Positions 26,007-35,112 of a stretch of 64,000 nucleotides of DNA are shown piece by piece (position 1 is the stretch's first letter; each line of letters begins with the position of its first letter). The stretch is from Novosphingobium terrae (GTDB lineage: Bacteria > Pseudomonadota > Alphaproteobacteria > Sphingomonadales > Sphingomonadaceae). The notes beneath the pieces were generated by a model. It ran no database searches. It was not told the origin of the DNA and saw nothing but the letters and a program-made list of their open reading frames with translations. The stretch is taken from NCBI RefSeq assembly GCF_017163935.1, contig NZ_JABVZR010000002.1, positions 2,170,001 to 2,234,000 on the forward strand, written 5' to 3'. The translations under genes and the position numbers were made by a program.

Positions 26007-28253
26007 TCAGAAGCTGTAGTGCAAGGTCGCGCCGTAAGTCCGTGGGTCTTGCAGCGAGTAGCCTGCGGCGGTTGGTGAATTGGGCTGCACATAGCTGTAG
26101 ACAACCCGGTTTTCGAGATTGCGCACATAGGCCTGCAACCACCATTTGGCGCCGTTCGGGCTGTAGGTGAGGCTGAGGTCCGTTCTGGAATAGGCCGACT
26201 GTTGGGCAATGGCGAAGTCGGTGTAGTTCATGCTCTGGTGGCCGACGACGTGAACATTGACACGCGGCGTTATTTTGCCCTGCGCCACGTCGAAATCATG
26301 GGAGTAGACGAACGACAATGTATAGGGCGCGGCTGCCTGCAACGGATTGCCCGAGTAATCGGCAGGGCCGGTGTGATAGGCATCGCCGAGCGGCAGGTAG
26401 AAATTGACATATTTGGCATGCAGCCAGCCGATCGAGGCCTCGATGCGATCGCGCCGGGTCGGCTTGGCGATGATGGACAGATCCGCCCCCAGCGACGTGG
26501 CGCGGCCCGAGTTGAAGGTGATCGCCTGAGGCGCTGCATTGGGAATGTCCTGCACGCCGGTGACTTGCAACTGGGTGTAATTGTAGAAGAAAACGTCAGC
26601 GTTGACCTGAAGGCGATGGTCGAAGAACTGGTTCTTGCTGCCGATTTCATACTCGATGATTTTTTCGGGCGCGTAGGTCTGGTTCTGGTTCGGGGTGATG
26701 GCGTCATTATAGCCGCCATCCTTGAAGCCGGTGCTGATGTTGGCATAGATCATCGAGTCCCGCGCGACATCATATTCCAGACCGGCTTTCCAGTCGGTCT
26801 TTTTGGCGGTGATGTTGGCGTAATTGGGGATGCCCGCCACCGGGGTACCAGAGTAGGGCCCTGTGTAGATGATCGGATTGGCCGGGAAAATACCGTTGTT
26901 GACGGTATAGGCGCCCGCCGGGAAGAAGATCTCGCCGCCCTGGCCGGTGCGGAATTTGTTGTCGTCGGAATAGCGCAGGCCGCCGGTCAGGCGCAGCCTG
27001 TCGGTGACGGCATAGGTCAGCTGGCCGTAAGCGGCTTTCGAGCTTTCTTTCTCGATGAATTCATAGGAGTTGAGCCCGGCATTCGCTGGCGTCGAGAAGG
27101 TGAATACACTCGGGAAAGAGGCGTCGACCGGGTTGAGGTTTTCGTGGAAGTAGAACAGGCCGACCAGATATTTCAACCGGCCTACGTCTCCGGCATAGCG
27201 CAGCTCATACTGTTGAACATTGCCATTGATATACTGCTTGAAGGGCGTGGAGTTGAGGATCTGGTAAGCGGTGATGTATTTGAAGTCAGACTGGCGGTTC
27301 GAGGCCAGCGCGGTCAGCTTGCCGGGGCCGACGCTCCAGTCGGCCTGAAGTGAAACGCCGCTGTAATGGCTGTTGTTCGACGGCGTGAACGCAATATCGG
27401 ATTTGAAATCCGTGGGGTGGCCGTTGGTGGTGTAGCCGGTGCCGAAGTTGCCCGGGACAGAATTGTCCTTTTCATAGTCACCGCGCAAGACCACGGTCAA
27501 TCTGTCGGTCGGCGCCCATTTGACAGAGAGGCGGACGGCCTTGGTATCGGCATTGTTCAGGCCCACGCTGGGGTTTTCGCGCGAGGGGTTGTAATTGTCG
27601 TGGTTGTCGGTCTGGAAAGCGAGGCGCACGGCCAGCTTGTCGCCGAGGGGGATGTTGACCGCGCCCGTCGTCTGCAACGCATTGTAATTGCCGCCGGATA
27701 CGGACAGGTCGCCGCCCGTTACGCCCAGTTGCGGTGCCTTGGTGATCGTGTTGATGGCGCCAGCGGTGGAATTGCGGCCGAACAGTGTTCCTTGCGGACC
27801 GGCCAGAACCTCGACGCGGTCTATGTCGAAAAAGCCCAACGCGCGCTCGGACCAGTAGGGTGCCAGATAGACGCCATCCATATAGGCGGCAACGGTGGGA
27901 TCGCCTTCCTCGCGTGTGTCAGTGCTGCCGATACCGCGCAGAAAGATCATGCCGTTATGGTCGACGGTCAGGCTGGGGACGGCGCCAGTAAGATCGGTTA
28001 CGCCGTTGATCCCGGCTTGTTGCAGCGCCTGGCCGCTGATCGGCGTCAAGGTGACGGGCGTCTTTTGGGCGGATTCGGAGCGGCGGGTCGCGGTCACGAC
28101 GATGTCTCCAACGCCCTCTCTGCTTTTCTCGGCGGTGGCGGGATCCACGCGCTGGGACGTTTCGCCCGTTGTTTGTGCCAGAGAAACATTGGGGGCTGCC
28201 AGCATGATCGCTGCAGCAGTCGCACTGGTGGTAAGCAACCTTGTCTTCCTCAT
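26007..28253 (-). CDS. TonB-dependent receptor of the nag locus
   Basis: 748 residues from the ATG at 28253. Signal peptide ending in SLAQ; TonB-box-like GDIVVTATRRSESAQ; plug with FLRGIGSTDTREEGDPTVAA and VEVLAGPQGTLFGRNSTAGA; barrel ending in GATLHYSF. First gene of the leftward nag gene series and divergent from the GntR regulator, so it probably imports GlcNAc or chitooligosaccharides (inference from position). Confidence 0.92.
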   Translation of the reverse strand: MRKTRLLTTSATAAAIMLAAPNVSLAQTTGETSQRVDPATAEKSREGVGDIVVTATRRSESAQKTPVTLTPISGQALQQAGINGVTDLTGAVPSLTVDHNGMIFLRGIGSTDTREEGDPTVAAYMDGVYLAPYWSERALGFFDIDRVEVLAGPQGTLFGRNSTAGAINTITKAPQLGVTGGDLSVSGGNYNALQTTGAVNIPLGDKLAVRLAFQTDNHDNYNPSRENPSVGLNNADTKAVRLSVKWAPTDRLTVVLRGDYEKDNSVPGNFGTGYTTNGHPTDFKSDIAFTPSNNSHYSGVSLQADWSVGPGKLTALASNRQSDFKYITAYQILNSTPFKQYINGNVQQYELRYAGDVGRLKYLVGLFYFHENLNPVDASFPSVFTFSTPANAGLNSYEFIEKESSKAAYGQLTYAVTDRLRLTGGLRYSDDNKFRTGQGGEIFFPAGAYTVNNGIFPANPIIYTGPYSGTPVAGIPNYANITAKKTDWKAGLEYDVARDSMIYANISTGFKDGGYNDAITPNQNQTYAPEKIIEYEIGSKNQFFDHRLQVNADVFFYNYTQLQVTGVQDIPNAAPQAITFNSGRATSLGADLSIIAKPTRRDRIEASIGWLHAKYVNFYLPLGDAYHTGPADYSGNPLQAAAPYTLSFVYSHDFDVAQGKITPRVNVHVVGHQSMNYTDFAIAQQSAYSRTDLSLTYSPNGAKWWLQAYVRNLENRVVYSYVQPNSPTAAGYSLQDPRTYGATLHYSF

Positions 28254-28302
28254 GATAACCCCCCGGGCCATGATCTGGCGCGTCTAATGTTCATGTTATC
28301 GC

Positions 28303-28356
28303 TTCAACCGGTTGGCTACCTTGAGAATGCCAGTTGAATGCCAGTAAAGGTACACG
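28303..28356. promoter_or_regulatory. Direct-repeat operator candidate upstream of the nag receptor
   Basis: GAATGCCAGT occurs twice in tandem (near 28324-28345), one helical turn apart, upstream of the receptor start. The same ATRCCAG unit recurs before the GntR gene and before nagF. Confidence 0.5.
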
Positions 28357-28577
28357 TCGGCACTTGCCTGTCAATGTGCCGAAATCGCTTTTTTGGCTTG
28401 GCGGGTTGGGGTGGCGAGGGTGGCAGCCTGAACGTCATGTGTGAAATTTAAAAGAAAATACATATAATACAATTACATAATTTCAAATCCCAAAAGTTCT
28501 GGTGAACATTTGGGCGTTGAGATCAGGTTGAAATTAGTGATTGAGTGGCTCTCGGAGTCATAAATTAACAACACTGG
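28357..28577. other. AT-rich divergent promoter region
   Basis: Low-GC stretch between the operator candidates of the receptor and the GntR gene. It must hold the two divergent promoters; several TATAAT-like hexamers occur (for example CATATAATAC near 28460), too many to assign one. Confidence 0.4.
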
Positions 28578-28618
28578 TTGAGTCCCGTTAGGGATCCAGT
28601 AAGATACCAGAAGGCTCG
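28578..28618. promoter_or_regulatory. Inverted/direct repeat upstream of the GntR gene
   Basis: The region from 28572 holds ACTGG...TCCAGT arms around GTCCC-GTTA-GGGAT, followed by a second unit GATACCAG. It shares CCAGT and ATRCCAG units with the sites before the receptor and nagF, as expected for autoregulation. Confidence 0.5.
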
Positions 28619-28697
28619 CATTTTCCTGCGAATTTCCGCTCTTTCCGCTCAGGCAGCGAAATGGTATACATCCGGCTCAACGCCGTTGGATGATTTG

Positions 28698-29435
28698 ATG
28701 CTGGATGAACGTATCAGCGCGCTGCGCCTCGATGAATTTGATGCCACCCCGATGTATATGCAGCTCGCCCGCAAGCTCAGTGATGCAATCGAATCGGGTC
28801 GCTGGACGGCAGGAGAGGCGTTGCCATCGGAGCGGACCCTGGTGGATGCGCTGAGCATCTCTCGAGTTACGGCGCGCCGTGCCATCAAATTGCTGGCGGA
28901 GCAGGGGTTGGTGAGAAAGGACGCTGGCGTGGGGACGTTCATCGCACCGCGCTTTCAGCAGCCCTTGTCGAAGCTTCACACGTTCAGCGACATGGTGCGC
29001 CCGACCGGGATCGAACCGCAAAGTGAGCTGATTCTCTTTGAGAAGCGGCGCCCCACCGACGAAGAGACGGTGGCTCTGAATGTCTCATCTCAGGATATGG
29101 TTGCGTGCATCGCGCGACTGAGAAAGGCCGATACGACTCCGATTTCGCTGGACTATGCCACCTTGCCCGGGGGGCTGTTGCCAACACCCGACGCTGTGCG
29201 CGGCTCATTGTACGACTACCTTGATAAAATTGGCAAACCGGTTTTGCGCGCAACACAGCGGCACAAGGCTGCTATTGCCGACGAAAAATTGGCTGATTTG
29301 CTGGCGGTGCCGATCGGCTCGCCACTTGGTCTCGTTATCCGCCTGAGCTATACGACAAATGATGAGCCGGTCGAGTTGACGACAACATATTGCGTCAATG
29401 AGCATTATGAATTTGTGGTAGAATTGCAGCGCTGA
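28698..29435 (+). CDS. GntR/HutC-family regulator of the nag locus
   Basis: 245 residues from the ATG at 28698; the frame is open further upstream, but those residues do not look like protein. Winged helix-turn-helix at about 15-80 (PMYMQLARKLSDAIESGRWT, ALPSERTLVDALSISRVTAR), then a UTRA effector domain (SLDYATLPGGLLPTPDAVRG, ending YCVNEHYEFVVELQR). UTRA regulators of nag genes bind GlcN6P or GlcNAc6P. It is divergent from the nag receptor gene. Confidence 0.88.
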   Translation: MLDERISALRLDEFDATPMYMQLARKLSDAIESGRWTAGEALPSERTLVDALSISRVTARRAIKLLAEQGLVRKDAGVGTFIAPRFQQPLSKLHTFSDMVRPTGIEPQSELILFEKRRPTDEETVALNVSSQDMVACIARLRKADTTPISLDYATLPGGLLPTPDAVRGSLYDYLDKIGKPVLRATQRHKAAIADEKLADLLAVPIGSPLGLVIRLSYTTNDEPVELTTTYCVNEHYEFVVELQR

Positions 29436-29838
29436 TTGCGGTTTTGATATTTATCAGTTTTGATTTTGAATTGTAGGAAGCACAGAAAAATAGTCGCGAG
29501 CATTTTCTGGCGATTTTGGCATATTCCCTATCCGTAATTTAAAATGCTGCGGTTGGTGAACCCGCGGTATAATCTGTTGTGAGATGATCCAGGGCCGGGG
29601 TAAAGGAGCAAGCGACCAGGCGCTGGCTCAGATAGGCTTTGGCCGGCAGTTCGTTGAGGATGGTGACCGCGGTGTCATTAACCGCCAGCGCGCAGACGGG
29701 ACCCGGTTTCCACTTTTCGTTTAAGCTACGTGCCGATGCTCTTGCGTCGATAATAGGGGGCACGGGATAGACCCCACCAAAGAGCCTGACGACACAATTC
29801 TTTCCGACTATTCTTTGCCGATAGCACCATCGTTTTTT
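29436..29838. other. Gene-poor stretch with an unidentified coding-like fragment
   Basis: On the minus strand 29539-29763 reads as GPVCALAVNDTAVTILNELP, AKAYLSQRLVACSFTPALDH and a tail TTDYTAGSPTAAF before a stop. Base use is coding-like, but no family is recognised and no ribosome-binding site is seen. It could be the 3' end of a lost gene. Confidence 0.3.
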
Positions 29839-29945
29839 CAGCTTGGCAGAACCTCGATGGTCAATCCGGGGGTGTGCAGGCCTGCCAAGGAGCCTTTGGC
29901 CAGGGCATCAAGCACGGCAGGGGGCAGAGCATTTTTCTTCGCCAT
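29838..29945 (-). CDS. Small ORF, 35 residues, unknown
   Basis: MAKKNALPPAVLDALAKGSL followed by AGLHTPGLTIEVLPS. A good ribosome-binding site (GAGGAAAT) stands 6-8 bases before the ATG at 29945. No signal peptide or known motif. Either a real small protein or the start of a degraded gene; I cannot decide. Confidence 0.35.
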   Translation of the reverse strand: MAKKNALPPAVLDALAKGSLAGLHTPGLTIEVLPS

Positions 29946-30098
29946 AGTCCGATTTCCTCGGCCTCAGGCGCACAAAAGTCATGACACAAATCCTGACGCA
30001 AGACATGTCCAACCGTGGATGGGCCAGCCTGAATTAGTCTGGCCTTATATCTATCGGACTTAGGATGATCTCGCGCGCCTGATACGGGGCAAGAGAAT

Positions 30099-31133
30099 TC
30101 AATAGGCTTGGAAGCGTGCATCCCGAATAACAGTATCTATGTTTTCCAGATGCTTCGTCTTCTCGGCGTCACTCAGGAACGCTCCTTTGAAAGAGTTGCG
30201 AACCAGTTGTATCAAGGCTTCGCGGGTCAAAACGCCCGCTGCATCCAGAGCGTAAAAGTTCTGGTTGATATACCCGCCGAAATAGGCCGGATCGTCGGAA
30301 TTGATGGTGGCGGTCAGCCCGGCGTCCAGCATAGCGGGGATGGGGTGCTTCGCCATGTCATCCACCACGCAAAGCTTGAGGTTGGAGAGCGGGCACACCG
30401 TCAGCGCCATGCCCTCATCAGCCAGACGGCTGACCAGAGCGGGATCTTCCATGGCGCGGTTGCCATGGTCCAGCCGGTCCACCTTCAGCAGGTCCAGCGC
30501 TTCGTGGACATAGGCGGGCGGGCCTTCCTCCCCGGCATGGGCGACGCGTTTCAGGCCCAGCTTCCCGGCGCGCTCGAAAACGCGGATGAATTTGGCGGGC
30601 GGGTGGCCCACTTCGGAGGAATCGAGGCCAACGCCCAGCAGGCGGTCGATCCATGGCTCGGCACGGGCGAGGGTTTCCAGCGCGGCCTCTTCGCTCAGAT
30701 GGCGCAGGAAGCACAGGATCAGGCCGGAGGTGATGCCGTAGCGGCCATGCGCCTCATCCATGGCCGAGGTCAGGCCTTCCATCACCACATCGAAGGGGAT
30801 GCCCCGGTCGGTGTGGGTCTGGGGGTCGAAGAAGATTTCGGCGTGGCGGATGTTGTCGGCAGCAGCGCGGGCGAAATAGGCGGCGGCCAGATCGTGGAAA
30901 TCGCGCGCGGTGCGCAGCACGTCGGCCCCGGCGTAATAGATGTCGAGAAAGTCCTGCAGGCGGGTGAAGGAATAGGCGGCGCGCACCTCCTCCACGCTGG
31001 CATAGGGGATGGCGACATGGTTGCGCTGGGCCAGTTCGAACATCAGTTCAGGCTCCAGCGAGCCCTCGATATGCAGATGTAGCTCGGCCTTGGGGAGGGC
31101 GGCGATCAGGGCGGAGAGGGGCGTATCGGTCAT
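30099..31133 (-). CDS. Adenine deaminase (adenosine-deaminase fold, type 2)
   Basis: 344 residues. Zn ligands in [20 protein letters not shown] (HxH at residues 19-21), [18 protein letters not shown] with the catalytic Glu, [11 protein letters not shown], and the [16 protein letters not shown] block. [20 protein letters not shown] and the DDPAYFGGY form are typical of the adenine-specific branch rather than adenosine deaminase. It makes hypoxanthine from adenine. Last gene of the 11-gene purine operon, 4 bases after guaD. A relic of a second copy lies near 3.8 kb. Confidence 0.88.
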   Translation of the reverse strand: MTDTPLSALIAALPKAELHLHIEGSLEPELMFELAQRNHVAIPYASVEEVRAAYSFTRLQDFLDIYYAGADVLRTARDFHDLAAAYFARAAADNIRHAEIFFDPQTHTDRGIPFDVVMEGLTSAMDEAHGRYGITSGLILCFLRHLSEEAALETLARAEPWIDRLLGVGLDSSEVGHPPAKFIRVFERAGKLGLKRVAHAGEEGPPAYVHEALDLLKVDRLDHGNRAMEDPALVSRLADEGMALTVCPLSNLKLCVVDDMAKHPIPAMLDAGLTATINSDDPAYFGGYINQNFYALDAAGVLTREALIQLVRNSFKGAFLSDAEKTKHLENIDTVIRDARFQAY

Positions 31134-31137
31134 CGGA

Positions 31138-32436
31138 TCAGGCTTTCACGGCATCACGGTCATGGGCGAGTTGGCCTGCAATATAGGTGCGCGCGATAAA
31201 ACGGTCATCCCCCAGAATTTGCATGGCAAACAGACGCTCGGCCAGAGGCAGCCCCGCGCAGCGGCGGGCGGCCAGCGGGGTGGCGGCGTGATCGAGCAGC
31301 AGGAAATCGGCCTCCTGTCCTTCCATCAGAGCGCCCACTTGCGTGCCCATGCCCAGCATGTTGGCGCCGCCTTGCGTGGCCAGATAGAGCGCGCGAAACG
31401 GGTCGAGCGGATTGCCCTGCAGCTGGCAGACCTTATAGGCCTCGCCCATGGTGGCCAGCATCGACAGGCTGGTGCCTGCGCCCACATCGGTGCCAAGGCC
31501 CAGCTTCACGTCATGTGCGTCCAACTTGGCCAGATCGAACAGGCCGGAACCGAGGAACAGGTTGGACGTGGGGCATAGCGCCACCCCCGCGCCGCTTTCA
31601 TGCAACCGGCAGCATTCACGATCCGACAGATGGATACCATGGGCAAAGATGGACCGCGCGCCCACCAGCCCGAAGCGATCATAGACATCGAGATAGTCGC
31701 TGGCCTGAGGGAAATGGCCCAGCACAGCGGCGATCTCGTCGCGGTTTTCGGAGATATGGGTATGGAGCAGGGCTTCGGGATGGGCTTTGAGCAAATCGCC
31801 CGCCACCGCCAGTTGTGCATCTGAGGAGGTGAGGGCGAAGCGCGGCGTTACCGCATAGGTCAGGCGGTCTTTACAATGCCAGCGGGCGATCAGGGCCTCG
31901 CTTTCGGCGCGGGCGGTTTCGGGGGTATCGCGCAGGCCTTCCGGCCCCAGATCCATCAGCACCTTGCCTGAAGCGATGCGCATGTTGCGCTCCACCGCCG
32001 CCGCGAACAGCGCGTCGACCGAAGCTTCATGCACCGTGGCGAAGACCAGCGCGCTGGTCGTGCCATGGCGCAGCAATTCGTCGAGGAAGAAGGCGGATAC
32101 ATCGCGGGCATGGGCCGGATCGGCAAAGGCGCGCTCGGCGGGGAAGATATGCTGGTCCAGCCAGTCGAGCAGTTGCAGGCCGTGGGCGGCGATGCGTTCG
32201 GTCTGGGGGTAATGGATATGGGTGTCGATGAAGCCGGGGACCAGCAGCCGGGTGCGATGGTCTTCAATCTCCAGACCGGGGAAGCGGGGGGCCAGCGTGG
32301 CGTAATCGCCGCGCGCGATGACGATGCCGTTCTCCACCACCAGCAGGCCATCCGCCTCGTGGCGTAGCGCCTGAGCACCTGCCACACGCGGATCATGCGG
32401 CAGGCTGAGAAGTTCAGCCCGGAAACCCTTCAACAC
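31138..32436 (-). CDS. guaD: Guanine deaminase
   Basis: 432 residues with GTG start at 32436 (GGAGATATCC upstream). Amidohydrolase barrel with [67 protein letters not shown] and [14 protein letters not shown], all typical of guanine deaminase. Converts guanine to xanthine. It follows hiuH by 21 bases. Confidence 0.95.
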   Translation of the reverse strand: MLKGFRAELLSLPHDPRVAGAQALRHEADGLLVVENGIVIARGDYATLAPRFPGLEIEDHRTRLLVPGFIDTHIHYPQTERIAAHGLQLLDWLDQHIFPAERAFADPAHARDVSAFFLDELLRHGTTSALVFATVHEASVDALFAAAVERNMRIASGKVLMDLGPEGLRDTPETARAESEALIARWHCKDRLTYAVTPRFALTSSDAQLAVAGDLLKAHPEALLHTHISENRDEIAAVLGHFPQASDYLDVYDRFGLVGARSIFAHGIHLSDRECCRLHESGAGVALCPTSNLFLGSGLFDLAKLDAHDVKLGLGTDVGAGTSLSMLATMGEAYKVCQLQGNPLDPFRALYLATQGGANMLGMGTQVGALMEGQEADFLLLDHAATPLAARRCAGLPLAERLFAMQILGDDRFIARTYIAGQLAHDRDAVKA

Positions 32437-32457
32437 TTTGGATATCTCCAGTCTGGC

Positions 32458-32784
32458 TCAACTGCCGCGATAGGTCGAGAAGGCAAAGGGCGAGACCAGC
32501 AACGGCACATGGTAATGGCCCTCCTGACCCGCACCGAAATGGATCGGCACCACATCGAGGAAAGGCGGATCGGCCAGCGGTGTGCCTTGGGCGCGGAAAT
32601 AATCACCCACATGGAAGGTCAGCACATAGGCGCCCGCTGACAGCACCGGGAAGGTGCGAAAGCGTCCATCGGCATCGGTGATGCCCTCGGCCAGCACGGC
32701 ATCGCCTTGTGTCAGCACCACGCGGATGCCGGGGGCGGGGCGGCCGCTGACGGTATCGAGGACATGGGTGGACAGGCTGCTCAT
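32458..32784 (-). CDS. hiuH: 5-Hydroxyisourate hydrolase
   Basis: 108 residues, transthyretin-like. N-terminal LSTHVLDTVSGRPAPGIRV with the catalytic His, middle FHVGDYF, and the C-terminal tetrapeptide YRGS that defines HIU hydrolases. Its start overlaps the stop of the FAD enzyme by 4 bases. Hydrolyses 5-hydroxyisourate to OHCU. Confidence 0.95.
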   Translation of the reverse strand: MSSLSTHVLDTVSGRPAPGIRVVLTQGDAVLAEGITDADGRFRTFPVLSAGAYVLTFHVGDYFRAQGTPLADPPFLDVVPIHFGAGQEGHYHVPLLVSPFAFSTYRGS

Positions 32785-34244
32785 GCTGTTTCCTCGCTCT
32801 GCACCAATCGGGGCCACTGGCCGAGAAATTCCTCATCATCATAGGTGAGGAAGGCAGCCAGATTGCGGTCCTTGTCGTCGAGAAACAGCTGATCGGCAAT
32901 GCCCGATGCCAGCTTGGGCAGCGCCTGCTCCAGCCCGGAGAGCGCGGAGGCCGACAGCCCCATGCTGAGCAAAGCGGCATAGTTGAAGGCGAACAGCCCA
33001 TGGACCTGCGCGGCCTTCTCCGGCGCATTGGACAGGATTTCGAAGGATGGCCCGAGGTAGGGATGCGCCGCGATCAGATCGGCGATGGCGGGCGACACAT
33101 CGCAGCCTTCGGGCACTGGAACGCGTTCGCCCCAGCGGGCGATGTCATCGGCCACAAGGCGCAGTTCGGGGCGCAGGGCATGGTCGCTGATCAGGCCGGT
33201 GGAGAGCACCACGAAATCAAACAGGTGCTCGCCATGGGGCGTGGTCACCTTGACCTGTGTGCCATCATTCACAGCTTCCGCCGAAAGCCACGGGCTACCC
33301 AGATGCAGATTGAAGCCGGGCAGGGCGGCGGCGCGCTCGAACGTGTCGTTGGTTGGCGGCTGATTATGGCTCAGGAAGCAGGCCATGGCGCGGTATTTGT
33401 CGGCATCGTCCAGAGCGCGATAACGCGCCGCCAGCCCGACGCGCTCCATAAAGCGGATGGGGTTGATGCGCGGCAGCACCTTGCGACGGATAAAGACCTC
33501 CGCCGCGCCCACGCCCGCATTCAGGGCAAATTGCGCATTGTCGAAGGCGCTGGCGCCGCCGCCCAGAATGCCGATGCGCTTGCCCTGCATCGCGGCGTAA
33601 TCGACGGCCTCGCTGGTATGGGCGTAGAGGTGGCGGGGCAGATTGTCGCGGATCATCGCGGGCGTGTGCCACTCGCCGCCGCCCTGAATGCCGGTGGCCA
33701 GCACCACCTTGCGGGCCAGAACGGGCTCGCCGCCCGCGATATGGATGCGGAACAATCCATCGCACACGTCGTTCAGGGGCTCGACCAACTCCACCTTCGC
33801 GCCATTGCGAACCGGCAGATCCAGCACCCGGCGATACCAGCGCAGATAGTCCATCCAGTCGCCACGCGGAATTTTATCGAGCTTGTCCCAGCCCTCGGCG
33901 CCATGCTGCGCTTCCCACCAGGCACGATAGGTGAGGGAAGGGACGCCGAAATCCACCGGCGTCAGATGCTTGGGCGTGCGCAGCGTGACCATGCGGGCAT
34001 AGGTGACCCACGGCCCTTCGCGGCCCGCCTCATTCTCGTCGAGGATCAGGATGTTGTTGATCCGCTCGCGACGCAACCCGAAGGCTGCAGCCAGCCCGCT
34101 CTGCCCGCCACCGACGATCACCACATCATAGACATGGTTCCCCTCATGCTGGCGCGGATGCGCCCAGTCCGGCCCGCCGAGCGCAATCTGCGCGAGATCA
34201 TGCACCAGCCGCGCTTCCAGAGCGGGAAGGCCGTCCGCGATCAT
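32781..34244 (-). CDS. hpyO: FAD-dependent oxidoreductase, probable urate hydroxylase (HpyO type)
   Basis: 487 residues. FAD-binding GGGQSG at 45-50 in DVVIVGGGQSGLAAAFGLRR; a second dinucleotide motif GILGGGASAFDNA at about 220; overall layout of class B flavin monooxygenases. It is unlike HpxO and unlike cofactor-free uricase. It sits between uraD and hiuH, overlapping both by 4 bases, in an operon with every later urate step but no other urate oxidase. HpyO from Xanthomonas is a known non-homologous equivalent of HpxO; the assignment here rests on family appearance and position. An alternative would be an accessory flavoenzyme, with uricase elsewhere. Confidence 0.7.
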   Translation of the reverse strand: MIADGLPALEARLVHDLAQIALGGPDWAHPRQHEGNHVYDVVIVGGGQSGLAAAFGLRRERINNILILDENEAGREGPWVTYARMVTLRTPKHLTPVDFGVPSLTYRAWWEAQHGAEGWDKLDKIPRGDWMDYLRWYRRVLDLPVRNGAKVELVEPLNDVCDGLFRIHIAGGEPVLARKVVLATGIQGGGEWHTPAMIRDNLPRHLYAHTSEAVDYAAMQGKRIGILGGGASAFDNAQFALNAGVGAAEVFIRRKVLPRINPIRFMERVGLAARYRALDDADKYRAMACFLSHNQPPTNDTFERAAALPGFNLHLGSPWLSAEAVNDGTQVKVTTPHGEHLFDFVVLSTGLISDHALRPELRLVADDIARWGERVPVPEGCDVSPAIADLIAAHPYLGPSFEILSNAPEKAAQVHGLFAFNYAALLSMGLSASALSGLEQALPKLASGIADQLFLDDKDRNLAAFLTYDDEEFLGQWPRLVQSEETA

Positions 34245-34732
34245 GCCATATCCTCCAGCCGCAGCTTCACGATCTTGCCGATTTCGGCCAGAGCGGTGGC
34301 CACTTCGGTTTGGGTATCGTTGGCAGCGCGCGCTTCCATGGCGGCGAGGATGCCCGCCTTGTCCGTCAGCCGCACGCAGATGATAAAGGGCATATCATGG
34401 GCGGTGCGATAGGCGGCGTTCAGGTCATGAAACCGCGCGAATTCTTCAGGCGTCAGCCGGTCCAGCCCGGCGCTGGCCTGTTCGGCGGTGCTGGCCTGCG
34501 TGAGCGTTTTGTCGATCGCCGCCTTGCCCGCCAGCTCGGGGTGAGCGCGGATCAGCGCCAGCTTTTCCTCAGCCGAAGCCGCCTCCAAAGCCTGCATCAA
34601 ACCGCCATGCAGATCGGCAAAGGGGCGCAAAGCCGCCGCCCGCTCCGCCACCCATGGCGAATGCTCGAACAGGGCGCCATAGCGCGCCACGAAGGCATCC
34701 GTAGGCAGGGCGTTGATCGCATTGAGGCTCAT
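34241..34732 (-). CDS. uraD: OHCU decarboxylase
   Basis: 163 residues with ARYGALFEHSPWVAERAAAL, IRAHPELAGKAA (His of the HPELAGK motif) and HDMPFIICVR near the end, the standard UraD signatures. Converts OHCU to S-allantoin. Start overlaps the hpxZ stop (4-base type). Confidence 0.95.
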   Translation of the reverse strand: MSLNAINALPTDAFVARYGALFEHSPWVAERAAALRPFADLHGGLMQALEAASAEEKLALIRAHPELAGKAAIDKTLTQASTAEQASAGLDRLTPEEFARFHDLNAAYRTAHDMPFIICVRLTDKAGILAAMEARAANDTQTEVATALAEIGKIVKLRLEDMA

Positions 34733-35112
34733 CAGTGCGTGTTCCCCTCCAGGCTGACATGCGCGGAGACCACTTTCCAGCCATCGGGAAACTTCACCCA
34801 GCTTTGCGTCTGGCGCCCGCGCCGGTCCGAATTTTCGCGGAAGAATTCGGCGTCAGCGGTGGCGAAATTGTCGCCATAGACGGTGATTGCCACGCGGCCC
34901 AGCTTGCGCTGCGGAGAACCACCGCGACCCTTGCGGAATTCGCGGATCTCCTCGATGCCGTAAAGCACCTCGCCCACGCCATAGCGGTTGGTGGTGGGTG
35001 CCTCGTGGAAGAGCTTGTCCATCGCCGGGATATCGTCTTCCATCAGCGCGCGCTCATACTCGTTGAAGGCGGCGGTGACCTCGGCCAGCAGGGCGGGATT
35101 GTCGATCATCAT
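34732..35112 (-). CDS. hpxZ: HpxZ-like protein (SnoaL/NTF2 fold)
   Basis: 126 residues: NPALLAEVTAAFNEYERALM, DDIPAMDKLFHEAPTTNRYG, EVLYGIEEIREFRKGRG and a TQSWVKFPDGWKVVSAHVSL end. This matches HpxZ of the Klebsiella hpxWXYZ oxalurate-utilisation genes, an NTF2-like protein whose exact reaction is unknown. ATGATG start with a 4-base overlap with puuE. Confidence 0.85.
   Translation of the reverse strand: MMIDNPALLAEVTAAFNEYERALMEDDIPAMDKLFHEAPTTNRYGVGEVLYGIEEIREFRKGRGGSPQRKLGRVAITVYGDNFATADAEFFRENSDRRGRQTQSWVKFPDGWKVVSAHVSLEGNTH

Noticed and set aside
31138..32436. Guanine deaminase gene read as atrazine chlorohydrolase
   Set aside because: Motifs such as [15 protein letters not shown] and the purine operon context fit guanine deaminase much better.
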